Below the pieces are notes generated by a model, which worked only from the letters and a program-made list of their open reading frames with translations, did no database searches and was not told the origin of the DNA. Below are positions 1-8,171 of a DNA stretch of 64,000 nt, one piece after another. Origin of the DNA: Flagellimonas sp. S3867 (GTDB lineage Bacteria; Bacteroidota; Bacteroidia; Flavobacteriales; Flavobacteriaceae). Positions within the stretch are counted from its first letter, which is position 1. Every line of letters starts with the position of its first letter. The translations under genes were made by a program, and so were the position numbers. The stretch is taken from assembly GCF_014698935.1 (NCBI RefSeq), contig NZ_JACVMN010000001.1:682001-746000 (forward strand), written 5' to 3'.

Positions 1-2355
1 GAATCGGAGCAATAATTTCTTTACATCTCCCCTTTCAAATTTAATTTCAGCCTTCTTATCATTGCCCACACCTTCAATTTTAATCACCTTGCCCTTACCA
101 AATCGGGTGTGGTTTACCAACGAACCTTCCGCCAAATCAGGATCAATGGTATTCGTATTACCAGTAGGAGCTGAAATCTCTGGTTTCAACTTTCTGAGTT
201 TGCGCAATTGATTTTCATTGGGCTTCTGAACACTTGGAGGGGTGCCGGTTTTAGGTTTTATTTGCCTGAGTTTACTTTTATCGACCTCTCCAAAAATATT
301 GGCATCAATCATCGATTTATAGCGATACCCATCATTTACAGGAGTGAGATTTTCAACATACTGCTCTTCTATTTCTTCTAAAAATCGACTGGGTTCTGCA
401 TCTATAAGTTTTCCCCAGCGATACCTATTTTGCGTATAGGTAAGGTAGGCCTGTTTTTCTGCTCGGGTCAAGGCCACATAGAACAAACGTCGTTCTTCTT
501 CCAGCTCACTTCTTGTGTTCATACTCATAGCTGAAGGAAAAAGGTCTTCCTCCATTCCAACAACATAGACGTATGGAAACTCCAACCCTTTTGCCAGATG
601 GATGGTCATTAAGGCTACGCGATCGTCATCACCAGTATCCTTGTCCATGTCGGTAGCAAGCGCCACATCCTCCAAAAATTCGGTAAGGCTTCCGGTAGCA
701 TCGGCCAATTCTTTTTGTCCTTCCACAAAATCTTTGATACCATTTAATAGTTCTTCAATGTTCTCCATTCGAGCAATGCCCTCTGGCGTGCCATCTTTTT
801 TGAACTCTAACAGCAAGCCGGTCTTTTTGGCAACATGTTCGGCAAGCGCAAATGCATCTGAGCCTTCATTCATGATTTGAAAGCTTTTGATCATGGTCAC
901 AAAATCTTCCAATTTACGTTTGGTGCCAGCATTTATTTTCAACTCAAGTTTATGCAGATGCTCCATAACTTCAAAAATGGAACGTCCATAATGATTGGCA
1001 GCAACTACCAATTTATCAATTGTGGTCTGTCCAATACCTCGAGCAGGAAAATTGATAATTCGTTTTAAAGCTTCCTCATCCTTTGGATTGATAACCATTC
1101 GTAAATAAGCCAATACATCCTTTATTTCCTTGCGTTGGTAAAAGGATAACCCTCCATAAATCCGATACGGAATATCTCGTTTACGTAATGCATCTTCAAT
1201 GGCTCTTGATTGCGAATTGGTTCGGTACAGCACAGCAAACTCCCCATTCTGTAACTGCTGTTGCATCTTATTTTCAAAAATGGAACTTGCCACATACCTT
1301 CCCTCTTCCGCATCGGTGATGCTTCGGTGGACTTTTATCTTATTGCCCTCATCATTGGAAGTCCAAACCACCTTTTCCAATTGGTTTTTGTTCTTTGCGA
1401 TGATGGAATTGGCGGCATTGACAATATTTTTTGTGGAGCGATAGTTCTGTTCCAACCGATACATACCCACATCATCATAATCCTTCTGAAAATTGAGAAT
1501 GTTGCTGATATTGGCCCCTCTGAACGAATAGATACTTTGCGCGTCATCACCAACCACACAAATATTCTGGTAGCGGTCAGAAAGCGCCTTGACAATCAAA
1601 TACTGTGAATGATTGGTATCCTGATACTCATCTACCAAAATGTACCTGAACCTATCCTGATATTTCATCAATACTTCTGGGAAACGAGTCAACAACTCAT
1701 TTGTTCGTAGTAGAAGATCATCAAAATCCATGGCCCCCGCTTTAAAGCAACGATCTACATAATTTTGATAGATTTCCCCCAATCGAGGCCTCTTGGCCAT
1801 TGCATCAGCTTCCACCAGTTCGGGGTTTTGAAAATAGGCCTTTACGGTAATCAAGCTATTTTTATAGGACGATATTCGGTTTTGAATCTGCTTGTACTTA
1901 TAAATATCCTTGTCCAGTCCCATCTCTTTAATAATGGAAGCAATTAAGCGCTGGGAATCTTGAGTGTCGTAAATAGTGAAATTGCTTGGGTAGCCTAATT
2001 TGTCTCCATCAAAACGTAATAGTTTGGCAAAGACGGAGTGAAAGGTACCCATCCAAAGGTTTTTCGCTTCGGAATTTCCAACAATAGTGGCAATCCGTTT
2101 TTTCATCTCTCGGGCCGCCTTGTTGGTAAAGGTTAATGCTAGAATATTAAAAGAATCGACCCCTTGCTCCATCAAATGGGCTATACGGTAGGTCAAAACA
2201 CGGGTCTTTCCAGAGCCTGCACCTGCAATGACCATCAAAGGACCATCCTTGTGCAGTACCGGAGCCCGTTGGGCGTCATTCAATTCATCCAAAAAAGTAC
2301 TCAAACCTTCAGGTGTTTTAAAAGTAGATGTGAAATTAGCCAATAATGGTTTCAT
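1..2355 (-). CDS. pcrA: ATP-dependent DNA helicase PcrA/UvrD, C-terminus cut by window edge
   Basis: A superfamily 1A 3'-5' DNA helicase for repair and replication-fork maintenance in the cytoplasm. The reading frame is open from an ATG at 2355 to base 1, giving 785 codons. The Walker A motif GAGSGKT lies near residues 45-51, the Walker B motif VDEYQDT near residue 240, and motif III GDDAQSIYSFRGA near residue 265. A later motif VALTRAEKQAYLTY is also present. The C-terminus has the usual PcrA tail (SLVNHTRFGKGKVIKIEG), so at most about ten residues should be missing on the left. Family members are about 770-790 residues. The gene is divergent from the DsrE-like gene. The family assignment is certain. 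PcrA versus UvrD is only a naming matter in Bacteroidota. Confidence 0.95.
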   Translation of the reverse strand, partial: MKPLLANFTSTFKTPEGLSTFLDELNDAQRAPVLHKDGPLMVIAGAGSGKTRVLTYRIAHLMEQGVDSFNILALTFTNKAAREMKKRIATIVGNSEAKNLWMGTFHSVFAKLLRFDGDKLGYPSNFTIYDTQDSQRLIASIIKEMGLDKDIYKYKQIQNRISSYKNSLITVKAYFQNPELVEADAMAKRPRLGEIYQNYVDRCFKAGAMDFDDLLLRTNELLTRFPEVLMKYQDRFRYILVDEYQDTNHSQYLIVKALSDRYQNICVVGDDAQSIYSFRGANISNILNFQKDYDDVGMYRLEQNYRSTKNIVNAANSIIAKNKNQLEKVVWTSNDEGNKIKVHRSITDAEEGRYVASSIFENKMQQQLQNGEFAVLYRTNSQSRAIEDALRKRDIPYRIYGGLSFYQRKEIKDVLAYLRMVINPKDEEALKRIINFPARGIGQTTIDKLVVAANHYGRSIFEVMEHLHKLELKINAGTKRKLEDFVTMIKSFQIMNEGSDAFALAEHVAKKTGLLLEFKKDGTPEGIARMENIEELLNGIKDFVEGQKELADATGSLTEFLEDVALATDMDKDTGDDDRVALMTIHLAKGLEFPYVYVVGMEEDLFPSAMSMNTRSELEEERRLFYVALTRAEKQAYLTYTQNRYRWGKLIDAEPSRFLEEIEEQYVENLTPVNDGYRYKSMIDANIFGEVDKSKLRQIKPKTGTPPSVQKPNENQLRKLRKLKPEISAPTGNTNTIDPDLAEGSLVNHTRFGKGKVIKIEGVGNDKKAEIKFERGDVKKLLLRF

Positions 2356-2434
2356 GCTAAAATGATCCTGTTAATACTTATAAACACGAGGTAAGAATTA
2401 ATCGGAATTGAATATATTTAGGAAATCTAAAAAA

Positions 2435-2980
2435 ATGGCAAGACCCCTCATTTTAATTTTATTCTTCTGCACCTTTTTTAATAATCACATTTTATTTTCC
2501 CAAAATCCGCAAGCGGGTCCCATCATAACGGATTTCGGCAAAGTTCATAAAATTGACAATCCAGATTTCAAAACCAACGCTAATGAAGAGTTCAAAGTTG
2601 TTTTTGATATTATGAACAGCCCTGAATCCCATACAGAAGTAAACAAAACCATTGAAACCGCAGCACGTTTTTTAAACATGCACGCACAAAGTGGTGTCCC
2701 TAAATCACAATTGAAAGTTGCTTTGGTTGTGCACAATAAAGCTTCAAAAGATATTATTCAAAATGAAGCATATCAGAAAAGATATGGGGTTTCCAACCCC
2801 AATTACAACTTGGTAAAGGACTTGATGGACGCTGGGGTTGAGGTGATATTATGCGGACAATCGTCCAGGTCACGTAATTTTCCAAAAAACGAACTTATTC
2901 CAGGTGCGAAAATTTCGCTTTCGGCCATGACCGCATTGATTCAATTACAAAATGAAGATTATCAACTTATAAAATTCTAA
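2435..2980 (+). CDS. Exported DsrE-like protein
   Basis: A secreted or periplasmic protein of about 181 residues. The ATG at 2435 is preferred over an in-frame TTG at 2408 because it puts a clean signal peptide (MARPLILILFFCTFF...) at the N-terminus, ending near FSQ. The mature part has the DsrE/DsrF-like alpha/beta pattern. It includes VALVVHNKAS and a single Cys in VEVILCGQS, at the position where DsrE-type proteins keep a conserved cysteine. Such stand-alone exported members occur widely in Bacteroidota and their role is unknown. The gene lies 12 bp before an M20 amidohydrolase and probably shares its transcript. The fold is inferred from sequence pattern only. Confidence 0.75.
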   Translation: MARPLILILFFCTFFNNHILFSQNPQAGPIITDFGKVHKIDNPDFKTNANEEFKVVFDIMNSPESHTEVNKTIETAARFLNMHAQSGVPKSQLKVALVVHNKASKDIIQNEAYQKRYGVSNPNYNLVKDLMDAGVEVILCGQSSRSRNFPKNELIPGAKISLSAMTALIQLQNEDYQLIKF

Positions 2981-2992
2981 ACTCAAAAACAC

Positions 2993-4267
2993 ATGCACAA
3001 AACACTGACATTTACTTTACTGTTGACCAGTTTAACCATTTGGGCCCAAGACCATAACTTGGACAAAGACTACTCCGCAGTTGAAAACAAGGTTATTGAA
3101 TGGAGAAGAGATATTCATCAAAATCCGGAACTCAGTAATCGAGAGTTCAAAACCGCTGAAAAAATTGCCAAGCATTTAAAGTCCCTCGGGATTGAAGTGC
3201 AGACAGGTGTTGCTAAAACTGGGGTTGTCGGATTGTTAAAGGGGAATCATCCCGGTAAAGTAGTTGCCCTTCGGGCAGATATTGATGCGCTGCCAGTTAC
3301 GGAACGGAACGATCTTCCGTTTAGGTCCAATGTAAAATCCACTTTTTTGGGGAAAGAAGTTGGTGTCATGCATGCCTGCGGTCACGATACGCATACTGCC
3401 ATTTTAATGGGTGTTGCCGAAGTGCTTTCCAAAAACAAGGATAAAATCAAAGGAACTGTAAAATTTATCTTTCAGCCCGCTGAAGAAGGTGCACCTCCAG
3501 GTGAAGAAGGTGGTGCTTTATTGATGGTAAAAGAAGGTGTACTTACCAAACCTGATGTCGATGCGATTTTTGGTCTCCACATCAATTCACAAACACCTAT
3601 AAATACCATTAAATATAAACCTGGCGGAAGCATGGCTGCCGCTCAGCGTTTTGTCATCAACGTAAAAGGAAAACAAACTCATGGTTCCCAGCCTTGGGGA
3701 GGTGTTGATCCCATTTTGATAAGTGCCAAAATCATTGATGGCTTGCAGACAATTATCAGCCGTGAAACTGAATTGACCAATGAAGCCGCGGTCATCACGG
3801 TGGGCAAAATAACAAGTGGAGTACGATTTAATATCATTCCTGAAAGCGCTGAATTGATTGGGACCATCCGCACCCTTGATTATGATATGCAAAAACACAT
3901 CAACAAACGTATGGAGGAAATGGTGCCTGCCATTGCCAAAGCTTATGGTGGCGAGGCAACTATTGATATTAAAAGTTCAACTTCCATCACTTTCAATGAT
4001 CTTGCACTTACTCCCAAAATGGTTCCCACCTTTGAAAGGGTCGCCGGAAAAGAAAATGTTGTGGTCCACAAAGCCATAACCGGTGCCGAGGATTTTAGCT
4101 ATTTTCAAGAAAAAGTTCCAGGTTTATATTTCTTTTTAGGTGGAATGACTCCAGGAAACACCGAATCTTTTCCACACCATACCCCAGATTTTAAAATTGA
4201 TGATAGTGGATTGCTATTGGGTGTAAAGGCTATGACCGAACTGACATTGGATTATATGAATATGTAA
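2993..4267 (+). CDS. Exported M20-family amidohydrolase
   Basis: A zinc-dependent amidohydrolase of the M20D group (hippurate hydrolase, IAA-amino-acid hydrolase, N-acyl-amino-acid deacylase). It has 424 residues, a normal length plus a signal peptide (MHKTLTFTLLLTSLTIWAQ). Metal and catalytic motifs are visible: ALRADIDALPV near residue 93, HACGHDTHTA at 127-136, QPAEEG at 161-166, and GAEDFSYF near the C-terminus. The signal peptide places it in the periplasm or outside the cell, where it would free amino acids from acylated or amidated substrates. The natural substrate cannot be told from sequence. Its stop codon directly abuts the start of the glutamate-synthase-like gene, so the two are probably co-translated. 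Confidence 0.9.
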   Translation: MHKTLTFTLLLTSLTIWAQDHNLDKDYSAVENKVIEWRRDIHQNPELSNREFKTAEKIAKHLKSLGIEVQTGVAKTGVVGLLKGNHPGKVVALRADIDALPVTERNDLPFRSNVKSTFLGKEVGVMHACGHDTHTAILMGVAEVLSKNKDKIKGTVKFIFQPAEEGAPPGEEGGALLMVKEGVLTKPDVDAIFGLHINSQTPINTIKYKPGGSMAAAQRFVINVKGKQTHGSQPWGGVDPILISAKIIDGLQTIISRETELTNEAAVITVGKITSGVRFNIIPESAELIGTIRTLDYDMQKHINKRMEEMVPAIAKAYGGEATIDIKSSTSITFNDLALTPKMVPTFERVAGKENVVVHKAITGAEDFSYFQEKVPGLYFFLGGMTPGNTESFPHHTPDFKIDDSGLLLGVKAMTELTLDYMNM

Positions 4268-5842
4268 ATGGAAGCGATTTTGGATTTTTTGGGGTCTGTT
4301 GCTTGGTGGGGGTGGCTCCTGATTTTTTTGGCTCTAGTTGCCCTTCGGGATATTTTCTTTCAAAAGGCCCATACCATCAGTCACAATTTTCCCGTGGTTG
4401 GGCATCTAAGGTATTGGTTGGAAAGTATAGGTCCGGAAATGCGGCAATATTTTGTGGCCAATAACCGTGAAGAACTTCCATTTAACCGAATTGAAAGGGG
4501 TTGGATCTATGCCTCTGCTAAAAAGGAGAATAATTACGAAGGCTTTGGGACGGATCGCGATATTTATGCACACCAGCACATTTTTGTAAAGAATGCCATG
4601 ATCGGGTATCAAATATCCGAGAATCATCCTAACAAACAAGACCCCTATTTCTTGCCTTGTGCTAAAGTAATTGGGAGCTACAACAAACGGAAAAAGCCTT
4701 ATCGGCCAGCCTCGATAATTAATGTATCCGCAATGAGTTTTGGCTCTTTATCCGCGGCCGCAGTAGAATCGATGAACAAAGGAGTTAAAAAGAGTCAGGC
4801 CTATCATAACACTGGTGAAGGAGGGTTATCTCCTTATCATAAACAGGGTGGGGATGTAATCTTTCATTTTGGAACCGGATATTTTGGTGTGCGATCTAGG
4901 GAAGGTAACTTTTCTATGGAGAAAATGAAGATTTTGGTGGATGAAAACCCCTGCATAAAGGCTATAGAAATAAAGCTTTCACAGGGTGCCAAACCGGGAA
5001 AGGGTGGCGTATTGCCCGGTGCCAAAATATCACCGGAGATAGCAAAAATCAGAGGTGTTGAGGTGGGCAAGGATGTTCTCTCCCCTGCCACGCACAAAGC
5101 TTTCAACTCCATTCCAGAACTGATGAACCTCATTGAGGACATTGCAAGCGAAACTGGGCTTCCCGTTGGTATCAAAGCTGCAATTGGAAAGCTATCACAA
5201 TGGGAGGAATTGGCTGATTTGATGAAAAAATCGGGAAAAGGGCCGGATTTTATCACTGTTGATGGTGGTGAAGGAGGAACCGGGGCAGCACCTCCTAGTT
5301 TTGCAGACCATGTCTCCTTGCCTTGGGTTTATGGTTTTTCTTCTGTTTATAAGATTTTTCAAGTCAGAGGGCTAGCGGAGCGTATCGTTTTTATTGGAAG
5401 CGGAAAATTGGGCTTTCCTGCTAAAGCCGCTATGGCTTTTGCCATGGGGGCGGATTGTATCAATGTGGCTAGAGAAGCCATGATGAGCATAGGGTGTATT
5501 CAAGCGCAGGTATGTCATACCAACAGATGTCCGGCCGGAGTAGCCACGCAGAGCAAGTGGTTGCAAAATGGCATCAGTGTCCCATTGAAATCGGACCGTT
5601 TGGCACAATATTTCAAAACTTTTAGAAAGGAGTTTTTGGAAATTACCCATGCTGCAGGTTATGAGCATCCTTGTCAGTTTACCATGAATGACGTGCAAGT
5701 AAATGTTGATGATGATTATTTAAGCAGTGATCTTGAAGCCGTTTACAATTACAAAAAAAACGAGGTGCCGTTCGCTTCCATGCAAGAGTTTTACGATTGT
5801 GTTTATTTAGGTGGAAAAACAACTTCGGAAAAAACAACCTAA
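4268..5842 (+). CDS. FMN-binding glutamate synthase family protein (stand-alone GltB-like domain)
   Basis: A 524-residue protein matching the FMN-binding central domain of glutamate synthase. An N-terminal membrane segment (VAWWGWLLIFLALVALRDIFF) precedes it. Family motifs are MSFGSLSAAAVESMNKG, NTGEGGLSPYH, IKLSQGAKPGKGG, VDGGEGGTGAAP and CHTNRCPAGVATQ. The Cys residues of the last motif correspond to the iron-sulfur region of GltB. The N-terminal glutaminase domain and the C-terminal beta-helix domain are absent, so it cannot make glutamate from glutamine alone. Proteins of this architecture are common in bacteria and their reaction is not settled. Translation starts on the base after the amidohydrolase stop codon. 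Confidence 0.9.
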   Translation: MEAILDFLGSVAWWGWLLIFLALVALRDIFFQKAHTISHNFPVVGHLRYWLESIGPEMRQYFVANNREELPFNRIERGWIYASAKKENNYEGFGTDRDIYAHQHIFVKNAMIGYQISENHPNKQDPYFLPCAKVIGSYNKRKKPYRPASIINVSAMSFGSLSAAAVESMNKGVKKSQAYHNTGEGGLSPYHKQGGDVIFHFGTGYFGVRSREGNFSMEKMKILVDENPCIKAIEIKLSQGAKPGKGGVLPGAKISPEIAKIRGVEVGKDVLSPATHKAFNSIPELMNLIEDIASETGLPVGIKAAIGKLSQWEELADLMKKSGKGPDFITVDGGEGGTGAAPPSFADHVSLPWVYGFSSVYKIFQVRGLAERIVFIGSGKLGFPAKAAMAFAMGADCINVAREAMMSIGCIQAQVCHTNRCPAGVATQSKWLQNGISVPLKSDRLAQYFKTFRKEFLEITHAAGYEHPCQFTMNDVQVNVDDDYLSSDLEAVYNYKKNEVPFASMQEFYDCVYLGGKTTSEKTT

Positions 5843-5883
5843 TTTTGGCCTGCAGAAAATATCGAACCAAATAATGCTTACTT

Positions 5884-6657
5884 ATGAAAAAACATTTACC
5901 CATTATCTTATGCCTATTATTTACAACTGTAGGTTTCGCACAGAAAAAAAGTGAACTCTTTGCCCAAATTGAGGAGTTAAAAACCAATATTCAAGATGTT
6001 GAGCAGCAGTTGGCAAAGAAGAAACGGGAAGTTTCATCGAGCAACGCCAAAGCGGAAACCCTGGAAATTGAAAATGTAAGCTTACGCGATGCCAATGCAA
6101 CATTGCTTAAAAATCTGAGCAGCTTTTCTGAACTTTCCAAAAAGAACAGCGAAAACATAAACAAAACCTTGGCCGCACTGGAACGTAAGGAAAAACAATT
6201 GAGTGTTCTCAACGAAATGATCGCTTCTGATGATTCTACCGCCATTGTATTATTGTCCAGAGTGAAACAAACATTGGGGGAAGGTGCAAATGCCGATGTC
6301 AGTGATGGCGCAATTGTAATTTCGAATAGTCTTACCAAATTATTTGGTTCTGACACTTCCTCTGATTTAACCGATGAAGGCAAAACTTGGTTGGCCAATG
6401 TGGCCAAAGTCCTTATAGCAAACCCTGCGCTCAAAACCCAAATTGAGGGACTCAACATTACCGGAGATTTTGGTGTCACTCTAGATCAGGCGGCATCTGT
6501 TTCCAAAGAATTGATGGGGACTTTAAAAGTTGCTGCAGATGTATTGAATGTTTCGGTTAGGGACGGGAATTTTAAAGAAGGAATTGTCATTAAGATGCAA
6601 CCAGACCATAAAGGTTTCTACGATCGAGCCAAAGAGCGTTTGACCAAGGGGCAATAA
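5884..6657 (+). CDS. Exported coiled-coil protein with OmpA/MotB-like C-terminus
   Basis: A 257-residue protein with a signal peptide (MKKHLPIILCLLFTTVGFAQ). Residues about 21-110 are a long Lys/Glu/Leu-rich helix that looks like a coiled coil. The last 110 residues contain LFGSDTSSDLTDEGKTWLANVAKVLIANP followed by IEGLNITGDFGVTLDQAASVSKEL in separate stretches, which resembles the order of elements in an OmpA/MotB peptidoglycan-binding domain. The usual TD and NxxLSxxRA residues are replaced, so peptidoglycan binding is doubtful. It lies 41 bp after the glutamate-synthase-like gene. No specific function is claimed. Confidence 0.7.
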   Translation: MKKHLPIILCLLFTTVGFAQKKSELFAQIEELKTNIQDVEQQLAKKKREVSSSNAKAETLEIENVSLRDANATLLKNLSSFSELSKKNSENINKTLAALERKEKQLSVLNEMIASDDSTAIVLLSRVKQTLGEGANADVSDGAIVISNSLTKLFGSDTSSDLTDEGKTWLANVAKVLIANPALKTQIEGLNITGDFGVTLDQAASVSKELMGTLKVAADVLNVSVRDGNFKEGIVIKMQPDHKGFYDRAKERLTKGQ

Positions 6658-6734
6658 GTATAATATTTTTGCTTTATACTTTTTAAACCTTTCGTCCGTT
6701 CTAGTTTTTATAAAATCCAAAAACAAACTATCCT

Positions 6735-7253
6735 ATGAGTGGAGATGATATCTTTCAACTTTTCGGCTTTCTATTGCCTGCTGTTGTAACCGGGGCTGTT
6801 GCCTTTTACTTTTTTAGATTGCATACCCGAAATGAAGAGGGCAGAAGACGTTTTCTGCTACACAAAGATTCTCAAAAGGACACCCTTCCAATCCGTTTAC
6901 AAGCTTATGAAAGAATGGTACTCTTTTTAGAACGTATTTCCATCAATAGCTTAGTGGTCAGGGTAGCACCGAAGGGAAAAAACAAAGGTGATTATGAAAA
7001 TCTACTCATAAAACAGGTGGAAACCGAATTTGAACACAATCTCTCTCAACAAGTCTACATGTCGGAAGAATGCTGGAACATTATAAAAGCTGCTAAAAAT
7101 GCTACTATCCAGATTATTCGTTCTGCGGGAATGAGCGAAACCGATTCGCCCGATAAATTGAGGGAAGACATTCTTAACCAAACCATGGAAAAACAATCAC
7201 CTTCGTCTACCGCTTTGGCCTTTGTAAAAAAGGAAGTAAGCGAATTGTGGTAG
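6735..7253 (+). CDS. Conserved membrane-anchored protein of Bacteroidota, unknown function
   Basis: A 172-residue protein with one N-terminal transmembrane helix (residues about 8-27, LFGFLLPAVVTGAVAFYFF) and a charged cytoplasmic part. It contains PIRLQAYERMVLFLERI, then a helical region ending in KKEVSELW. This pattern is familiar from a conserved uncharacterised family in flavobacterial genomes, but I do not know a function. It is 77 bp downstream of the coiled-coil gene and converges with the patatin gene, with only 3 bp between the stop codons. Confidence 0.75.
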   Translation: MSGDDIFQLFGFLLPAVVTGAVAFYFFRLHTRNEEGRRRFLLHKDSQKDTLPIRLQAYERMVLFLERISINSLVVRVAPKGKNKGDYENLLIKQVETEFEHNLSQQVYMSEECWNIIKAAKNATIQIIRSAGMSETDSPDKLREDILNQTMEKQSPSSTALAFVKKEVSELW

Positions 7254-7256
7254 TTC

Positions 7257-8171
7257 CTATTCCATGTGATCGGGATCTATGGGACTGGTCTCCTCATTTT
7301 TATTTTTAGCGTACAAATACCCTCTTTTCCACCATAGGGTCATTCGTTCTTTATTGAAAATCAAGGAATTTGTGGTCAGGATGGTTGGCGTATAATAGAA
7401 ATTAATAATGGCATCTTTCTGATTTGCCACTAACTTTCCAATTCTAATATTCTGATTTTCTATGCGATCCAGCATAAAACTAAAAATGGTAGTCATTAAC
7501 TCAAAAGGATTCCTGGCTGGCATTCTGTTAAGGTAATTCACTTCGGTATGCAACACCACCACATCGACTTCAGTTGCACCTCTTCTAACCGCTTCTTCGA
7601 TAGGCACCAGACTACCCAATCCGCCATCCGCATATTCGCATCCATTGCGTTTTGCCAAGCTCATAAACGGGGTATAATTGGATGAAATCCAGATCCAGTC
7701 ACAAAACTCCTCATAAGTGCAATCATTTATGGACTTATATTCCACCTGATTCAACGAAAGGTTGGAAACCGTTACCACAACATCGGTCTTGCCTTGTTTT
7801 AGGGTCTCAAACTCATTCGGAGTAACTGACCTTCGAATAAGTTTGCGCAGGTTCTCACTCTCACCAAAGGTCTTTTTCCCTTTGATAAAGTTCTTGACCA
7901 CATTCCAATGGTTTATGGCTATTATTTCAACCCCATGTTTCTTTTTGATCAAAAAAGGGCAGTTATTGAAAATACTATTTTGGTTAACATTGGAATAAAT
8001 CTCTTTGATTTTATCCAATTTGTTCAATGCCAAGTGAGAAATAAGCAAACTACCGGTTGAAGTTCCAACAAACATATCATATTCATGTTTTGCCTCCTGA
8101 ATCAAGAACTGTGCTACCCCACCGGCAAAAGCTCCTTTACTACCACCTCCCGAAATGACCAATGCCCTCAT
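7257..8171 (-). CDS. Patatin-like phospholipase
   Basis: A 304-residue patatin-family lipid acyl hydrolase. The oxyanion-hole motif GGGSKG is at residues 8-13. The nucleophile elbow GTSTGS (residues 36-41) carries Ser38, and the catalytic Asp is in DGG near residue 182. Together these give the Ser-Asp dyad of the family. No signal peptide is seen, so it is probably cytoplasmic or membrane-associated. The start codon overlaps the stop of the upstream M1 peptidase gene (ATGA), which implies translational coupling. The substrate lipid is unknown. Confidence 0.92.
   Translation of the reverse strand: MRALVISGGGSKGAFAGGVAQFLIQEAKHEYDMFVGTSTGSLLISHLALNKLDKIKEIYSNVNQNSIFNNCPFLIKKKHGVEIIAINHWNVVKNFIKGKKTFGESENLRKLIRRSVTPNEFETLKQGKTDVVVTVSNLSLNQVEYKSINDCTYEEFCDWIWISSNYTPFMSLAKRNGCEYADGGLGSLVPIEEAVRRGATEVDVVVLHTEVNYLNRMPARNPFELMTTIFSFMLDRIENQNIRIGKLVANQKDAIINFYYTPTILTTNSLIFNKERMTLWWKRGYLYAKNKNEETSPIDPDHME

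Noticed and set aside
1..2355. Short plus-strand frames within the helicase gene, such as 602-880 and 1261-1608
   Set aside because: They lie fully opposite the conserved pcrA reading frame and encode no recognisable protein.
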